A stretch of DNA of 61,370 nucleotides, from the NCBI GenBank assembly GCA_031284485.1, contig JAISZT010000080.1:1-61370 (forward strand), read 5' to 3'. This DNA is from Desulfovibrio sp. GTDB lineage: Bacteria > Desulfobacterota > Desulfovibrionia > Desulfovibrionales > Desulfovibrionaceae. This document shows, piece after piece, positions 27,806-38,350 of this stretch. The notes beneath the pieces were generated by a model. The model ran no database searches, had not been told where the DNA came from, and was given only the letters and a program-made list of their open reading frames with translations. Both the position numbers and the translations under genes were made by a program. Numbering within the stretch: the first letter of the stretch is position 1; each line of letters opens with the position of its first letter.

Positions 27806-30316
27806 ATGACACAAGTTCGTTACGATCCGGAAATTGTAGAACAAAAATGGCAGGCGCGCTGGCAGGCGGGAAATGACTTTGCCGTCAGCGTCGATTTAGA
27901 CAAGAAAAAATGTTATGTACTTGAAATGTTTCCCTATCCATCGGGCAACATCCACATGGGGCATGTGCGCAACTACTCCATCGGTGATGTGGTGGCGCGG
28001 TGCAAACGTATGCAGGGCTTTAACGTGCTGCACCCTATGGGATGGGACGCCTTTGGCCTGCCGGCGGAAAATGCGGCCATCAAGAATCATACGCATCCGG
28101 TAAAATGGACATACGCCAACATTGACGCCATGCGAACCCAAATGCAACGTCTCGGCTATTCCTATGACTGGTCGCGGGAAATCGCGACGTGCAGACCGGA
28201 ATATTACCGCTGGGAACAGATGTTTTTTTTGCGTCTTTTGCAAAACGATCTTGTATACCGAAAAAAATCGCCGCAAAACTGGTGTCCGTCCTGCCACACG
28301 GTGCTGGCGAACGAGCAGGTTATTGACGGATTTTGTTGGCGTTGCGAAAGCCGTGTGGAGCAAAAAGACCTTGTGCAGTGGTTTCTGAAGATTACCGCTT
28401 ACGGTGATGAGTTGCTTGATGATTTGTCTCTCCTTGAAAACGGCTGGCCTGCGCGCGTGCTTGCCATGCAGCGCAACTGGATAGGCAAATCCATTGGTGC
28501 AACGGTCATGTTCGGGCTTGCCGAGGAACACGCGGACGCCGGCATAGATGTCTTTACTACTCGCCCCGACACGCTTTTCGGGGTGACATTCATGACGCTT
28601 GCCCCGGAGCATCCGCTGGTGGAAAGGCTTATAACGGGTTATGAAAAAGCTGATGAAGTGCGCGCTTTTGTGAAACGCATACGGAATATGGATCGTATCA
28701 ACCGGCAGTCCGATACACTGGAAAAAGAAGGCATTTTCACGGGCGCGTATGCTGTGCATCCCTTTACCGGCGAACGGGTGCCGCTGTGGCTCGGCAACTT
28801 TGTGATCGCCGATTACGGTTCCGGCGCGGTCATGGGGGTTCCGGCGCATGATCAGCGCGATTTTGATTTCGCCCGCAAGTACAACTTGCCTGTGCGCGTA
28901 GTCATTTGCCCTGAGGGAAAATCCCTTGAAGCCGACGGCATGGATGAGGCCTTTACGGGCGAAGGAATTATGGTCAATTCCGGGCCGTTTAACGGTTTGC
29001 GCAATGAAGAGGGCAAAAAAGCCGTGGCGGACGCCCTTGCCGCAGGCGGCAGGGGCAGCGCCAGCACGCAGTTCCGTTTAAAGGACTGGAATATCTCGCG
29101 CCAGCGCTACTGGGGCGCGCCCATCCCTGTTGTGTATTGTGACAGATGTGGTGTTGTGCCCGAAAAAGAGGAGAACTTGCCTGTGCTTTTGCCTCTTGAC
29201 GCAAAAATCGGCGATGACGGGCGTTCTCCGCTGACGGAACTGTCTTCATTTGTGGGTTGTGATTGTCCGCGCTGCGGCGGTCGGGCCAGACGCGAAACAG
29301 ACACCATGGACACGTTTGTGGAGTCGTCCTGGTATTTTGCCCGCTATACCGACGCCCGCAACGCCAGTGCTCCGTTCAGTCAGGACGCGCTTGAATACTG
29401 GCTGCCTGTAGATCAGTACATAGGTGGGGTGGAGCACGCCATACTGCATCTGCTGTACTCCCGCTTTTTTACCAGAGTTCTCCGGAATATGGGTTTTTTC
29501 CCAAAGGATTTGTCGGAGCCTTTCACCAATCTGCTGACGCAGGGCATGGTGCTGAAAGACGGTGCCAAAATGTCAAAATCCAAAGGTAATGTTGTTGATC
29601 CAACGGAGATGATCAATAAATACGGCGCAGACGCAGTGCGTTTATTTTGTCTGTTTGCAGCCCCGCCAGAGAGAGATTTTGACTGGTCTGACGCAGGCAT
29701 TGAGGGTGCGTTTCGTTTTTTGGGGCGCGTGTGGCGGCTGTTTGTTGAAGAAAAAGCCAGATTTTTGCCGCTTGGGGCGTGCGGAGCGGGAGATGCCGAT
29801 GTTCAGAGCGAGCAGGCTGCCGAATTGCGCCGCAAAGAACATCTTACGGTAAAAAAAGTCAGTGAGGACATGGGCGGGCGTTTTCAATTCAACACCGCTA
29901 TCGCCGCTGTCATGGAACTGGTCAACGCCATGTATCTTGTCCGTGAGCGCCTGGGCATGGACGAGGCGGATCGCCGCGTTTTTTCGTCGGCCATGGCAAC
30001 GGCGCTTACGCTGCTTTCACCGATAGCGCCCCATATTTGTGAAGAATTGTGGGAACGTCTCGGTCACAGCGTTCCTCTTTTCAACCAGCCCTGGCCCGAC
30101 TGGGACCAATCGGCCGCAGCCAGTAAAATGCTGACCATCGCCTTGCAGGTTAACGGCAAGCTGCGGGGCTCACTGGAAATACAGGCCGAAGCGGATAAGG
30201 CGGCGCTGGAACAGGCGGCGCTGGCGGATCCGGCGGTAAAGCGGCATACGGAACATTTGACGATTCACAGGGTTATCGTGGTTCCCGGCAAACTTGTCAA
30301 TATTGTCGCCGGATAG
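27806..30316 (+). CDS. leuS: Leucine-tRNA ligase
   Basis: LeuRS (836 residues) charges tRNA-Leu. Class I signatures are the HMGH form in PSGNIHMGHVRNY and KMSKSKGNV. The CP1 editing region with TTRPDTLFGVTF is intact, as is the C-terminal domain. The length is within the usual range (about 820-870). It is 15 bases after nusB. Confidence 0.97.
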   Translation: MTQVRYDPEIVEQKWQARWQAGNDFAVSVDLDKKKCYVLEMFPYPSGNIHMGHVRNYSIGDVVARCKRMQGFNVLHPMGWDAFGLPAENAAIKNHTHPVKWTYANIDAMRTQMQRLGYSYDWSREIATCRPEYYRWEQMFFLRLLQNDLVYRKKSPQNWCPSCHTVLANEQVIDGFCWRCESRVEQKDLVQWFLKITAYGDELLDDLSLLENGWPARVLAMQRNWIGKSIGATVMFGLAEEHADAGIDVFTTRPDTLFGVTFMTLAPEHPLVERLITGYEKADEVRAFVKRIRNMDRINRQSDTLEKEGIFTGAYAVHPFTGERVPLWLGNFVIADYGSGAVMGVPAHDQRDFDFARKYNLPVRVVICPEGKSLEADGMDEAFTGEGIMVNSGPFNGLRNEEGKKAVADALAAGGRGSASTQFRLKDWNISRQRYWGAPIPVVYCDRCGVVPEKEENLPVLLPLDAKIGDDGRSPLTELSSFVGCDCPRCGGRARRETDTMDTFVESSWYFARYTDARNASAPFSQDALEYWLPVDQYIGGVEHAILHLLYSRFFTRVLRNMGFFPKDLSEPFTNLLTQGMVLKDGAKMSKSKGNVVDPTEMINKYGADAVRLFCLFAAPPERDFDWSDAGIEGAFRFLGRVWRLFVEEKARFLPLGACGAGDADVQSEQAAELRRKEHLTVKKVSEDMGGRFQFNTAIAAVMELVNAMYLVRERLGMDEADRRVFSSAMATALTLLSPIAPHICEELWERLGHSVPLFNQPWPDWDQSAAASKMLTIALQVNGKLRGSLEIQAEADKAALEQAALADPAVKRHTEHLTIHRVIVVPGKLVNIVAG

Positions 30317-30320
30317 ACAT

Positions 30321-31301
30321 ATGTCCGCCGACAAGCCCGGTTTCAATTTTTTGATTTGCCCGGACAGCATGCTGCTCCGGATGCGCCTTGAGCAAATGGC
30401 GTCTGTCGCCGCGTCTGACGGCAGTTCATGGGAGCGGCACGTTTATTGGGGAGACGAAGAACCGCAGCCGGTTTTTTGGGATCACCTTACCCTTGGGGGG
30501 ATGTTCAGCAACTCACGTATGGTGATTGTCCGGCAGGCGCATCTATGGACCGCGGCTACCTGGAAGAAGATTTCCCAGGCGCTGGCGCGCCCGCTTGAGC
30601 AGTGTCGGCCTTTTTTTTGTCTGGAAGTGAAATGGGAAAAGGGAAAGCCCAAACTGCCCGCGCATATCGCCAAATTGCGCTGTTACGATTTTGCGGAGCA
30701 ACGTGGTTGGACATGGCGTCATGAGGGATTGACAGAGCGCAGTATTGAAAAACATGTGAGGGAGCGCGCCAGGGCATTGGGCCTCAGTTTTGCGCCTGAA
30801 GCTCTGGAACAGTTTTGCGCCTCTGCTCCGACGGATGCCGGGGCTATTGAAAACGAGCTGCAAAAATTTGCCCTTCTGTGCGGCGCGCAGGATGGGGAGA
30901 TTGCCCACATAACCGTGTCAATGGTGGCCGCGTCGACCTTGAGTCTTGAATGTGATATATTTGCCTGCATCCGCCATATGGAAGGGGGCAATTTGCCCGC
31001 AGCCCGGAAGGAGCTTACGCGCAGTAATGACAGCGATAATCTTTTTTTCCGCCTGCTGGTGTTTATGGAGCGTGACTTTCGTTTGTTCTGGCGTATTTTG
31101 GCCGGTGAAGATGCGCGTATGCACCCGTCGGATGCGAATTTCAAACGCCGGCTTGCCCAGCGTCTTGGCTATGCCGGTGTGGCCGAGGGATTGGCAACCG
31201 TTATGGATGCCGAATGCCGGGTAAAAAGCGGTTGTCGCACTACAGAACAAAGCCTTGACTTTCTTGTCGCCAGTCTGACAGGTTTATTCCGGGATTCCTG
31301 A
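30321..31301 (+). CDS. holA: DNA polymerase III delta subunit (HolA)
   Basis: This 326-residue protein matches HolA, the clamp-loader subunit that opens the sliding clamp. It has the weakly conserved AAA-like N-terminal region (FNFLICPDSMLLRMRLEQM), the middle helix FAPEALEQF and ELQKFAL, and the C-terminal lid helices. The location just after leuS is common. ATG 30321 starts four bases after leuS; earlier in-frame starts would overlap leuS. Recognition rests on general pattern and position. Confidence 0.85.
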   Translation: MSADKPGFNFLICPDSMLLRMRLEQMASVAASDGSSWERHVYWGDEEPQPVFWDHLTLGGMFSNSRMVIVRQAHLWTAATWKKISQALARPLEQCRPFFCLEVKWEKGKPKLPAHIAKLRCYDFAEQRGWTWRHEGLTERSIEKHVRERARALGLSFAPEALEQFCASAPTDAGAIENELQKFALLCGAQDGEIAHITVSMVAASTLSLECDIFACIRHMEGGNLPAARKELTRSNDSDNLFFRLLVFMERDFRLFWRILAGEDARMHPSDANFKRRLAQRLGYAGVAEGLATVMDAECRVKSGCRTTEQSLDFLVASLTGLFRDS

Positions 31302-31340
31302 TTCAAACCTCTTGCCTATCATGCAGGACTGATTATCTCT

Positions 31341-32042
31341 ATGACTGTGGAACTCGTTTCGGCACATATGGGACACCGCAGCCGCCTGCGTTCCCGGTTT
31401 GAGCGTGATCCTTCCGTTATGGCGGAGTATGAGGTGCTGGAACTTTTGCTTGGCTACGGGCTGACGCGCAAGGACACCAAACCGCTGGCGAAGGAATTGC
31501 TGGCGCGTTTCGGCAGCATTCGCGGCGTACTGGATGCCAGACCGGACGAGTTAATGGCCGTGCCCGGTTTTGGCTCCGGGCTTATGAGTTTTTGGCGGGT
31601 GTTGCACGAGTTGCTGGCTCGCCATGCCGCTTCAGCCGTGTATCGTCGGGAAGAGTTGGTTACGCCGGAGGCTGTGGCCCGAATGGCGAGCGCGCGGCTG
31701 GCAGGATGCCCGCATGAGGAGTGTTGGCTGGCGCTTGTGGACAACCGTAACAGAATGATAGCCTGGGAAAGGTTATGTCAGGGCGGTATTAACGCAATTG
31801 CCGTGCAGCCCAGAGATGTGCTTGAAAAGGCGCTTGCGCACAAGGCGGCAGGCATCATCCTGGTGCACAATCATCCGGGCGGTTGTTCGGAACCCTCCCG
31901 GTCAGATATTGATCTGACAAATGAGCTACGCCAGTTGTCGCCGCGTTTGGGTGTACGTTTTCTGGATCACGTTATAATTACTGATGAAGACTGTTGCAGT
32001 CTGGAACATGGCAGGATTGCTCGACAGTCGGGGGGCATATAA
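31341..32042 (+). CDS. radC: RadC/JAB-domain protein (UPF0758)
   Basis: This 233-residue protein has an N-terminal helix-hairpin-helix region (PGFGSGLMSF) and a C-terminal JAB metalloprotease-like domain with EECW and HNHPGGCSEPSRSD, the metal-ligand motif. It is the RadC family; its cellular role is uncertain despite the old repair name. Its stop overlaps the lon start by one base, so expression of the two is probably linked. Confidence 0.92.
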   Translation: MTVELVSAHMGHRSRLRSRFERDPSVMAEYEVLELLLGYGLTRKDTKPLAKELLARFGSIRGVLDARPDELMAVPGFGSGLMSFWRVLHELLARHAASAVYRREELVTPEAVARMASARLAGCPHEECWLALVDNRNRMIAWERLCQGGINAIAVQPRDVLEKALAHKAAGIILVHNHPGGCSEPSRSDIDLTNELRQLSPRLGVRFLDHVIITDEDCCSLEHGRIARQSGGI

Positions 32043-34432
32043 TGATTGAAGACAGCGATAAAGAGCAGGAACAGGAGAGCAACGCAGAAGAGCATCATAT
32101 GCCGGATGTATTGCCGGTACTGCCGGTGCGCGATGTTGTTATTTTTAATTATATGATTTTACCGCTTTTCATTGGTCGGGATAAATCTGTTCAGGCTGTG
32201 GAATATGCCTTGAAGACCGGACGGCATTTGCTGGTTTGCGCCCAACGTGAGGAAAGCGTTGAAGACCCGATGCCTGCCGATCTTTATTCAGTAGGAACAG
32301 TTGTTCAGGTTATGCGCATGCTCAAGATGCCGGATTCTCGGGTAAAAATCCTTGTGCAGGGCGTGAGTCGCGCGCGTATAAAGGATTTTTCCCAAGTGGA
32401 TCCTTTTTTGGAGGCTCGCGTCGAATCTGTTCCGGAAATCACGCCGGAAACGAATGCGGCTGTTGAAGCGCTTTTGCGCGCCGCCCGCGAGCAGAGTGAA
32501 AAAGTTTTTTCTCTGCGTGGCGTTACTTCTCCGGACATGTTGACTGTTTTGCAGGGGGTGGACGATCCCGGACGACTGGCGGACTTGATTGCCGCCAATA
32601 TGCGCCTGAAACTCGCCGACGCCCAGCAGATTCTGGAGGCCGACGATGCGATGGAGCGGCTTTCATTGGTCAACGCACAGCTTCAGCGCGAGGTGGAGGT
32701 GGCCACAGTGCAGGCCCGTATCCAGAGTTCCGCGCGTGAAGGTATGGACAAAGCACAGAAAGATTATTTTTTACGGGAGCAGATGAAGGCCATTCGTCAC
32801 GAACTGGGAGAAAAGGACGAAGATGCCGAAGAAGATCTGGATATGCTGAAAAAGGCTTTGGACAAGGCCGGACTGCCAAAGGATGTGCGCAAGGAGGCGA
32901 ACAAGCAGTTACGCCGTTTGTCCGGTATGCACACTGACTCTTCAGAAGCAAACGTGGTGCGCACCTATCTGGACTGGCTTGTGGAATTGCCCTGGAAAAA
33001 ATTTTCGCGTGATCGCCTTGATATTGCCTACGCCAAGCAGGTGTTGGATGAAGACCACTGCGGGTTGGACAAGGTCAAGGATCGTATTCTGGAATTTTTG
33101 AGCGTGCGCAAGCTCAATCCCAGTTCCAAAGGTCCCATTCTTTGTTTTACAGGCCCTCCCGGCGTGGGCAAGACATCCCTCGGCCGTTCCATTGCGCGGG
33201 CGCTGGGGCGTAAATTTCAGCGCTTGTCATTGGGCGGAATGCATGATGAAGCCGAAATTCGCGGGCACAGGCGCACCTACATCGGTTCCATGCCGGGGCG
33301 CATAATACAGGCGCTCAAACAGGCCGGAACACGTAATCCGGTTGTCGTTCTGGACGAAGTGGACAAACTGGGCACGGATTTTCGCGGAGATCCGTCTTCC
33401 GCTTTGCTGGAGGTGCTGGACCCTGAACAAAATCATACGTTCAGCGATCATTATCTCAACGTTCCCTTTGATTTGTCAAAGGTCATGTTTCTCTGTACGG
33501 CCAATCATCTGGAAACGATTCCCGCACCTCTGCGTGATCGTATGGAGGTGATCCCCCTTACCGGATATACGCTGCAGGAAAAAGTTGAGATAGCCCGTAA
33601 ACACCTGTTGCCGAAGAAAATTGTGGAAAACGGCCTTAAGCCGGATGATGTTGCCGTTAGTGACGCCGCCGTTGAAAAAGTGATTAAGGAATACACGCGT
33701 GAGGCTGGGCTGCGTAACCTTGAGCGTGAACTTGCTTCTGTTTGCCGCAAGCTTGCCCGGCGAAGGGCTGAAGGGAAAAAAGGGACTTTTTCTGTGGACG
33801 CCGGGGATGTCGCAAAACTTCTGGGTGTGCCTCGTTTTGTGGATGATGAAAAGGAAAAAAGGCTCATGCCCGGCATGGCGCTTGGTTTGGCCTGGACTCC
33901 GGCCGGCGGCGAAGTGCTTACTGTGGAAACAAGCGTGATGAAGGGAAAGGGTGGTCTGACATTGACCGGTCAGTTGGGTGATGTGATGAAGGAAAGCGCC
34001 CATGCGGCGTTGAGCTATATACGCAGTCGTGCGGAAAATCTGGGTATTGATCCGTCATTCGCGGTAAAACGCGATATCCACGTGCATGTGCCGGCAGGGG
34101 CGACTCCAAAGGACGGGCCTTCGGCAGGCGTAACATTGACCACGGCCATCATCTCCGCCTTAAGCGGGCGCAGGGTGCGGGCGGATTTATGCATGACGGG
34201 CGAAATTACCTTGCAGGGCCGTGTGTTGCCGGTTGGCGGCATCAAGGAAAAAATTCTTGCCGGAGTGGCGCGCGGCCTGAAGCATGTGGTGCTTCCACAG
34301 CAGAATATCAAAGATCTGGAAGATGTGCCCAAGGATTTGCTCAAGCGCATCAAGGTGCATCCTGTGCAGCACTATGATGAGCTGCTTCCCCTTGTTTTTG
34401 AGGGCGGAACAACCGGCAAGAGCGGAAAATAG
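32042..34432 (+). CDS. lon: ATP-dependent protease Lon
   Basis: Lon (796 residues) degrades misfolded and regulatory proteins in the cytoplasm. Domains are the N-terminal substrate domain (LPVLPVRDVVIFNY at about 21-34), the AAA+ module (Walker A GPPGVGKTS; Walker B VVLDEVDKLG), and a serine-lysine protease domain with the serine in KDGPSAGVT and the lysine in PVGGIKEKI. I chose ATG 32042, overlapping radC by one base. I see no separate heat-shock promoter in the available upstream sequence. Confidence 0.96.
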   Translation: MIEDSDKEQEQESNAEEHHMPDVLPVLPVRDVVIFNYMILPLFIGRDKSVQAVEYALKTGRHLLVCAQREESVEDPMPADLYSVGTVVQVMRMLKMPDSRVKILVQGVSRARIKDFSQVDPFLEARVESVPEITPETNAAVEALLRAAREQSEKVFSLRGVTSPDMLTVLQGVDDPGRLADLIAANMRLKLADAQQILEADDAMERLSLVNAQLQREVEVATVQARIQSSAREGMDKAQKDYFLREQMKAIRHELGEKDEDAEEDLDMLKKALDKAGLPKDVRKEANKQLRRLSGMHTDSSEANVVRTYLDWLVELPWKKFSRDRLDIAYAKQVLDEDHCGLDKVKDRILEFLSVRKLNPSSKGPILCFTGPPGVGKTSLGRSIARALGRKFQRLSLGGMHDEAEIRGHRRTYIGSMPGRIIQALKQAGTRNPVVVLDEVDKLGTDFRGDPSSALLEVLDPEQNHTFSDHYLNVPFDLSKVMFLCTANHLETIPAPLRDRMEVIPLTGYTLQEKVEIARKHLLPKKIVENGLKPDDVAVSDAAVEKVIKEYTREAGLRNLERELASVCRKLARRRAEGKKGTFSVDAGDVAKLLGVPRFVDDEKEKRLMPGMALGLAWTPAGGEVLTVETSVMKGKGGLTLTGQLGDVMKESAHAALSYIRSRAENLGIDPSFAVKRDIHVHVPAGATPKDGPSAGVTLTTAIISALSGRRVRADLCMTGEITLQGRVLPVGGIKEKILAGVARGLKHVVLPQQNIKDLEDVPKDLLKRIKVHPVQHYDELLPLVFEGGTTGKSGK

Positions 34433-34437
34433 CCGGT

Positions 34438-35526
34438 ATGCGCAAGGCGAAAACCCGCGCCCTCCGGTTAGGGGGGCTGACTGTCGGCGGTAATGCGCCT
34501 GTCATGGTGCAGAGCATGACCAATACCGACACGCGCGATGTCCCCGCCACACTGGCCCAGATTGAACAACTGGAGAGAAGTGGCTGCGAAGCCGTGCGTC
34601 TGGCTGTGCCGGACGCCAGCGCAGCGAAAGCTCTGGCGTCAATTCGCGCGAAAACATCCCTGCCGCTGATCGCGGACATACATTTTGACTATCGTCTGGC
34701 CATTGCAGCACTTGAGGCCGGGATGGAAGGGCTGCGCATCAATCCCGGCAATATTGGTTCAAAAACGTATGTACACAAGGTGGTGGACGCGGCAAAGATG
34801 CACAGGGCGGTAATCCGGGTTGGCGTAAATTCCGGTTCTCTTGAGAAATCCCTTTTACGCAAGTACGGCGGCGTATGCCCCGAAGCCCTTGTGCAAAGCG
34901 CTCTCAAGCATGTTCGTCTGCTGGAGAATCGCGGTTTTCGCGACATCAAAGTCTCTCTCAAATCATCTTCAGTTCCGGACACCATAGCTTCATACCGTTT
35001 GCTTGCTGGCGTGTGCGACTACCCTCTGCATGTGGGCGTAACCGAGGCCGGCGGGCTTATGCGTGGAACGATCAAGTCCGCCGTGGGCATAGGCATTTTA
35101 CTGCATGAAGGCATTGGCGACACTCTGCGGGTTTCCCTCACCGCTGACCCGGTTGAGGAAGTAAAGGTGGCCTGGGAAATTTTACGCGCTTTGGATTTGC
35201 GTTCACGAGGGCCGGAAATTATCTCCTGCCCGACGTGCGGACGAACAGAAATTGATCTCTTCGCTTTGCTTGACGCTGTTGAGGAAAAACTTGCGGATTC
35301 TACAGCCTCTATTAAAGTAGCTGTTATGGGTTGTGTCGTCAACGGGCCTGGCGAAGCGCGTGAAGCGGATTTGGGCTTGGCCGGCGGACGCGACAAGGGC
35401 ATCATATTTCGTAAGGGCAAAGTGGTGCGTTCGGTCAGAGGACAGGTCGCTCTGCTCACGGCATTTATGCAAGAGCTGCAAGCGCTGCTCAATGAGGAGC
35501 AGCACACAATAAAAGGATACCAGTAA
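34438..35526 (+). CDS. ispG: 4-hydroxy-3-methylbut-2-en-1-yl diphosphate synthase
   Basis: IspG (362 residues) is a [4Fe-4S] enzyme of the MEP pathway. Cluster ligands are in [12 protein letters not shown] and the C-terminal [12 protein letters not shown]. The N-terminal TIM barrel has the [11 protein letters not shown] motif. Its stop overlaps the proS start by one base. Together with dxs and ispA downstream it forms a loosely spaced isoprenoid set in the window. Confidence 0.96.
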   Translation: MRKAKTRALRLGGLTVGGNAPVMVQSMTNTDTRDVPATLAQIEQLERSGCEAVRLAVPDASAAKALASIRAKTSLPLIADIHFDYRLAIAALEAGMEGLRINPGNIGSKTYVHKVVDAAKMHRAVIRVGVNSGSLEKSLLRKYGGVCPEALVQSALKHVRLLENRGFRDIKVSLKSSSVPDTIASYRLLAGVCDYPLHVGVTEAGGLMRGTIKSAVGIGILLHEGIGDTLRVSLTADPVEEVKVAWEILRALDLRSRGPEIISCPTCGRTEIDLFALLDAVEEKLADSTASIKVAVMGCVVNGPGEAREADLGLAGGRDKGIIFRKGKVVRSVRGQVALLTAFMQELQALLNEEQHTIKGYQ

Positions 35527-36809
35527 TGCGTTACAGTTCCAGTTATATCCCGACGTTAAAAGAATCTCCGGCGGATGCCGAGGTTGTCAGTCACAAACTT
35601 TTACTGCGCGCGGGCATGGTGCGGCAGCTCACTTCGGGGGTATACACCTACTTGCCCTTGGGGCTTAAAGTTATCAATAAAATTGCCGATGTTGTGCGTA
35701 CCGAGATGAATAATGCCGGATTTCAGGAATTGTTGATGCCGGCGGTGCAGCCTGCCGACCTGTGGAGGGAAACCGGCCGTTGGGAGCATTACGGCAAGGA
35801 ATTATTGCGCTTTCAGGATCGTAATGAGCGCGATTGTTGCTTGGGGCCAACGCATGAGGAAGTGATTACCAATCTGGTGCGCGGTGAAGTGCGTTCTTAT
35901 CGTCAACTGCCCGTGCGGCTTTACCAGATTCAGACAAAATTTCGTGATGAAATCCGTCCGCGTTTCGGGCTGATGCGCGGGCGTGAGTTTATCATGAAGG
36001 ACGGCTATTCCTTTGACGCCGATATGGCGGGCGCTGAAAAAAGTTACAGATCCATGTATGATGCCTATATGAAGATTTTTTGCCGCCTTGGCCTGAAATT
36101 CAGGGCGGTTGAGGCGGATAATGGCTCTATCGGCGGCAAGTTTTCGCACGAGTTTATGGTATTGGCCGATACCGGAGAAGACACCATTGTTGTCTGCTCC
36201 CATTGTGACTACGCGGCCAATGTGGAGGTGGCGCAAAGCGCCGTATCGGATGCTACCTGCCCGCGTTGCAAAAACACGCTGGCCTTGACCAGAGGCATTG
36301 AGGTCGGGCATGTGTTCATGCTGGATAAAAAATACAGTGAGCCGATGCGTGCGATTTTTCTGGACGAGGACGGAAAAGAACGGGTGATGGTCATGGGGTG
36401 TTACGGCATCGGCGTCTCGCGGGTGGCGGCCGCGGCTCTTGAACAGAATCATGACGAAAACGGCTGCATCTTTCCCCCGCAGATTGCGCCTTTTGAATGT
36501 GCGCTGCTCAATCTGGATCTGCGCAATACGTCTGTGAATGAAAAAACAGAAGAGATTTACGCCCTGTTGCAAAAATCCGGTGTGGACGTGTTGCTGGATG
36601 ACCGTGAAGAGCGGCCGGGCAGTAAATTCAAGGATGCTGATTTGCTGGGCATTCCCATGCAGTTGATGCTGGGCGGCAGAAGCGTTGCTCGCGGCGTTGT
36701 GGAATGCAAGGATCGCCGCAGCGGTGAAAGAAGCGAGTTTGGTCTCGAAAATTTTGCCGCAGATTTTTCCAAATGGGCCGCAACCGTGCGTGACGGCTGG
36801 AGTCTGTAA
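35526..36809 (+). CDS. proS: Proline-tRNA ligase lacking the INS editing domain
   Basis: This class II synthetase has 427 residues instead of about 570. Motif 2 ([17 protein letters not shown]), the [12 protein letters not shown] region and motif 3 (GIGVSR, 294-299) are intact, as is the C-terminal anticodon domain. The usual insertion between DYAANVEVA (228-236) and RGIEVGHVF (256-264) is replaced by only about 19 residues. Four cysteines frame the junction (C224, C227, C245, C248), likely a zinc knuckle. Short ProRS forms that rely on free-standing editing proteins are known in other bacteria, such as some Alphaproteobacteria. The start overlaps ispG. Confidence 0.93.
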   Translation: MRYSSSYIPTLKESPADAEVVSHKLLLRAGMVRQLTSGVYTYLPLGLKVINKIADVVRTEMNNAGFQELLMPAVQPADLWRETGRWEHYGKELLRFQDRNERDCCLGPTHEEVITNLVRGEVRSYRQLPVRLYQIQTKFRDEIRPRFGLMRGREFIMKDGYSFDADMAGAEKSYRSMYDAYMKIFCRLGLKFRAVEADNGSIGGKFSHEFMVLADTGEDTIVVCSHCDYAANVEVAQSAVSDATCPRCKNTLALTRGIEVGHVFMLDKKYSEPMRAIFLDEDGKERVMVMGCYGIGVSRVAAAALEQNHDENGCIFPPQIAPFECALLNLDLRNTSVNEKTEEIYALLQKSGVDVLLDDREERPGSKFKDADLLGIPMQLMLGGRSVARGVVECKDRRSGERSEFGLENFAADFSKWAATVRDGWSL

Positions 36810-38108
36810 TTGACGGAGTTGGCGCAGGGAAGTGTGCTGACTGTTCGTGAGCTCACCGAACAGTTGCGGCATTGCCTGGAAGGGCGGTTTCCTTTTGTCT
36901 GGGTGCGTGGAGAAGTGAGCAATCTTTCCCGTCCGTCTTCCGGTCATGTTTATTTCAGCCTTAAAGATCAGGATACCCAGATACAGTGCGTCTGGTTTTT
37001 GCAGCAACAGCGCCGGGGTGTGGGACACAGGCAGTTTGACCCGCTCACGGGTGAGGTGTATGACAATACGCGCCCCTCGCCGCTTGAACTGCTGCGCAAC
37101 GGCCTGTATGTTTTTTGCGCCGGACGGATCAGCATTTTTCCGCTGCGCGGCCAGTACCAATTGGTGGTGGAGGTTTTGCAGCCGACAGGTCAGGGCGGTC
37201 TAGCCCAGCTTTTTGAAGAACGAAAGCGTGCTCTGGCCGAAAAAGGCTATTTTGCACTTGAGCGCAAGCGTCCTCTGTCTGAAGGTGCGCAACGCGTCGC
37301 CGTGGTTACCTCACTCACCGGGGCCGCCGTGCACGATTTTTTGGAGCTTGTGAAAAATCGCGGCAGCGGAGCGCAGATTCGTCTTTTTCCGGCATTGGTG
37401 CAGGGTGAGGGCGCGGCAGCGGAAATCGTCCAGGCGGTGAATGCGATCAATACTCAGGGTTGGGCGCAGGTTATTGTGCTGATCCGGGGCGGCGGCTCAT
37501 TGGAAGACCTGTGGGCCTTTAATGAAGAAAGCGTGGCTGAAGCGGTATTTCAATCCCGTATACCGGTGTTGGCGGGTATCGGGCATGAGGTGGATGTCAC
37601 ACTGGCCGATATGACGGCCGATGTGCGCGCGGCAACGCCCTCTCATGCGGCGCAGCTTCTTTGGCCCTTGCGTGATGCGTTGCGGCAAAGGCTTGATCAG
37701 CAAACCGCAGCCCTGCGCCGTATTGCCGAAAAGTGGCTTGATAAGGCGGCTGGGCGCTTGCAGGGGCAGGAGACGGCATTGCGCTGGTTTTCCCCCATGC
37801 AGCGGCATGCGCGTTTGAGTGAACAACTGCAACAGGCGACGTTTGCCCTTGGACGTGCAGCGCGGCAATGGCACACAAAAAAGCAGCATGCCCTGGAAGC
37901 GGTTGAAATGGTGCTTGACGCCTGCAACCCTTTGTCCTTAAGTATGCGAGGGTACGTTGTGGCGCGAACGCCGCAGGGGAAAGTATTGCGTTTTGTTGGA
38001 GACGCAATGCCTGGGCAACATATAGAAATTTCTATGTGCGATGGTTCCCTGTCTGCCGTAGTCAGCGCAATTCACCCGTTTGAAAAATCCGGGAGCCAGT
38101 CCGCATGA
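36810..38108 (+). CDS. xseA: Exodeoxyribonuclease VII large subunit
   Basis: XseA (432 residues) is the catalytic subunit of exonuclease VII. The N-terminal OB-fold (FVWVRGEVSNLSRPSSGHVYFSL region) and the catalytic domain (IGHEVDVTLADMTADVRAATPSHAA) are clear. The start is TTG at 36810, directly after the proS stop and behind GGAG; a GTG eight codons later is an alternative. It overlaps xseB by four bases. Confidence 0.94.
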   Translation: MTELAQGSVLTVRELTEQLRHCLEGRFPFVWVRGEVSNLSRPSSGHVYFSLKDQDTQIQCVWFLQQQRRGVGHRQFDPLTGEVYDNTRPSPLELLRNGLYVFCAGRISIFPLRGQYQLVVEVLQPTGQGGLAQLFEERKRALAEKGYFALERKRPLSEGAQRVAVVTSLTGAAVHDFLELVKNRGSGAQIRLFPALVQGEGAAAEIVQAVNAINTQGWAQVIVLIRGGGSLEDLWAFNEESVAEAVFQSRIPVLAGIGHEVDVTLADMTADVRAATPSHAAQLLWPLRDALRQRLDQQTAALRRIAEKWLDKAAGRLQGQETALRWFSPMQRHARLSEQLQQATFALGRAARQWHTKKQHALEAVEMVLDACNPLSLSMRGYVVARTPQGKVLRFVGDAMPGQHIEISMCDGSLSAVVSAIHPFEKSGSQSA

Positions 38109-38350
38109 GCGATGAGTCGGAAAATTTTTTTGAAAAAAATATGGAGCGCCTGCAGGAAATTGTCAGCGCCATGGAGTCGGTCGACCTGCCTTTGGAAAAA
38201 GGGATGGCCCTGTACCGGGAAGGCGTAAAATGTTCCCGATTTTGTCGTGAACAACTGGAAAAAGCAAAGCATGAAATAGCCGTCATGCAGGACGGCGAGA
38301 TGTGGAAGTTCACGGCGCCGGACGACGGAGCGGATCCCCATGCGCAGTGA
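38105..38350 (+). CDS. xseB: Exodeoxyribonuclease VII small subunit
   Basis: XseB (81 residues) is a small helical-hairpin subunit; the motif NMERLQEIVSAMESVDLPLEKGMALYREG is typical in its pattern of leucines and ends with a standard C terminus. It binds XseA in several copies. It overlaps xseA (ATGA) and its 3' end overlaps ispA by 11 bases. Confidence 0.92.
   Translation: MSDESENFFEKNMERLQEIVSAMESVDLPLEKGMALYREGVKCSRFCREQLEKAKHEIAVMQDGEMWKFTAPDDGADPHAQ

Noticed and set aside
32042..32044. Heat-shock promoter for lon
   Set aside because: lon overlaps radC and I could not find a convincing sigma32-type pair in the radC 3' end by eye.
35802..37160. Long minus-strand open frame (452 codons)
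   Set aside because: Antisense of proS and xseA; both real genes are well supported on the plus strand.
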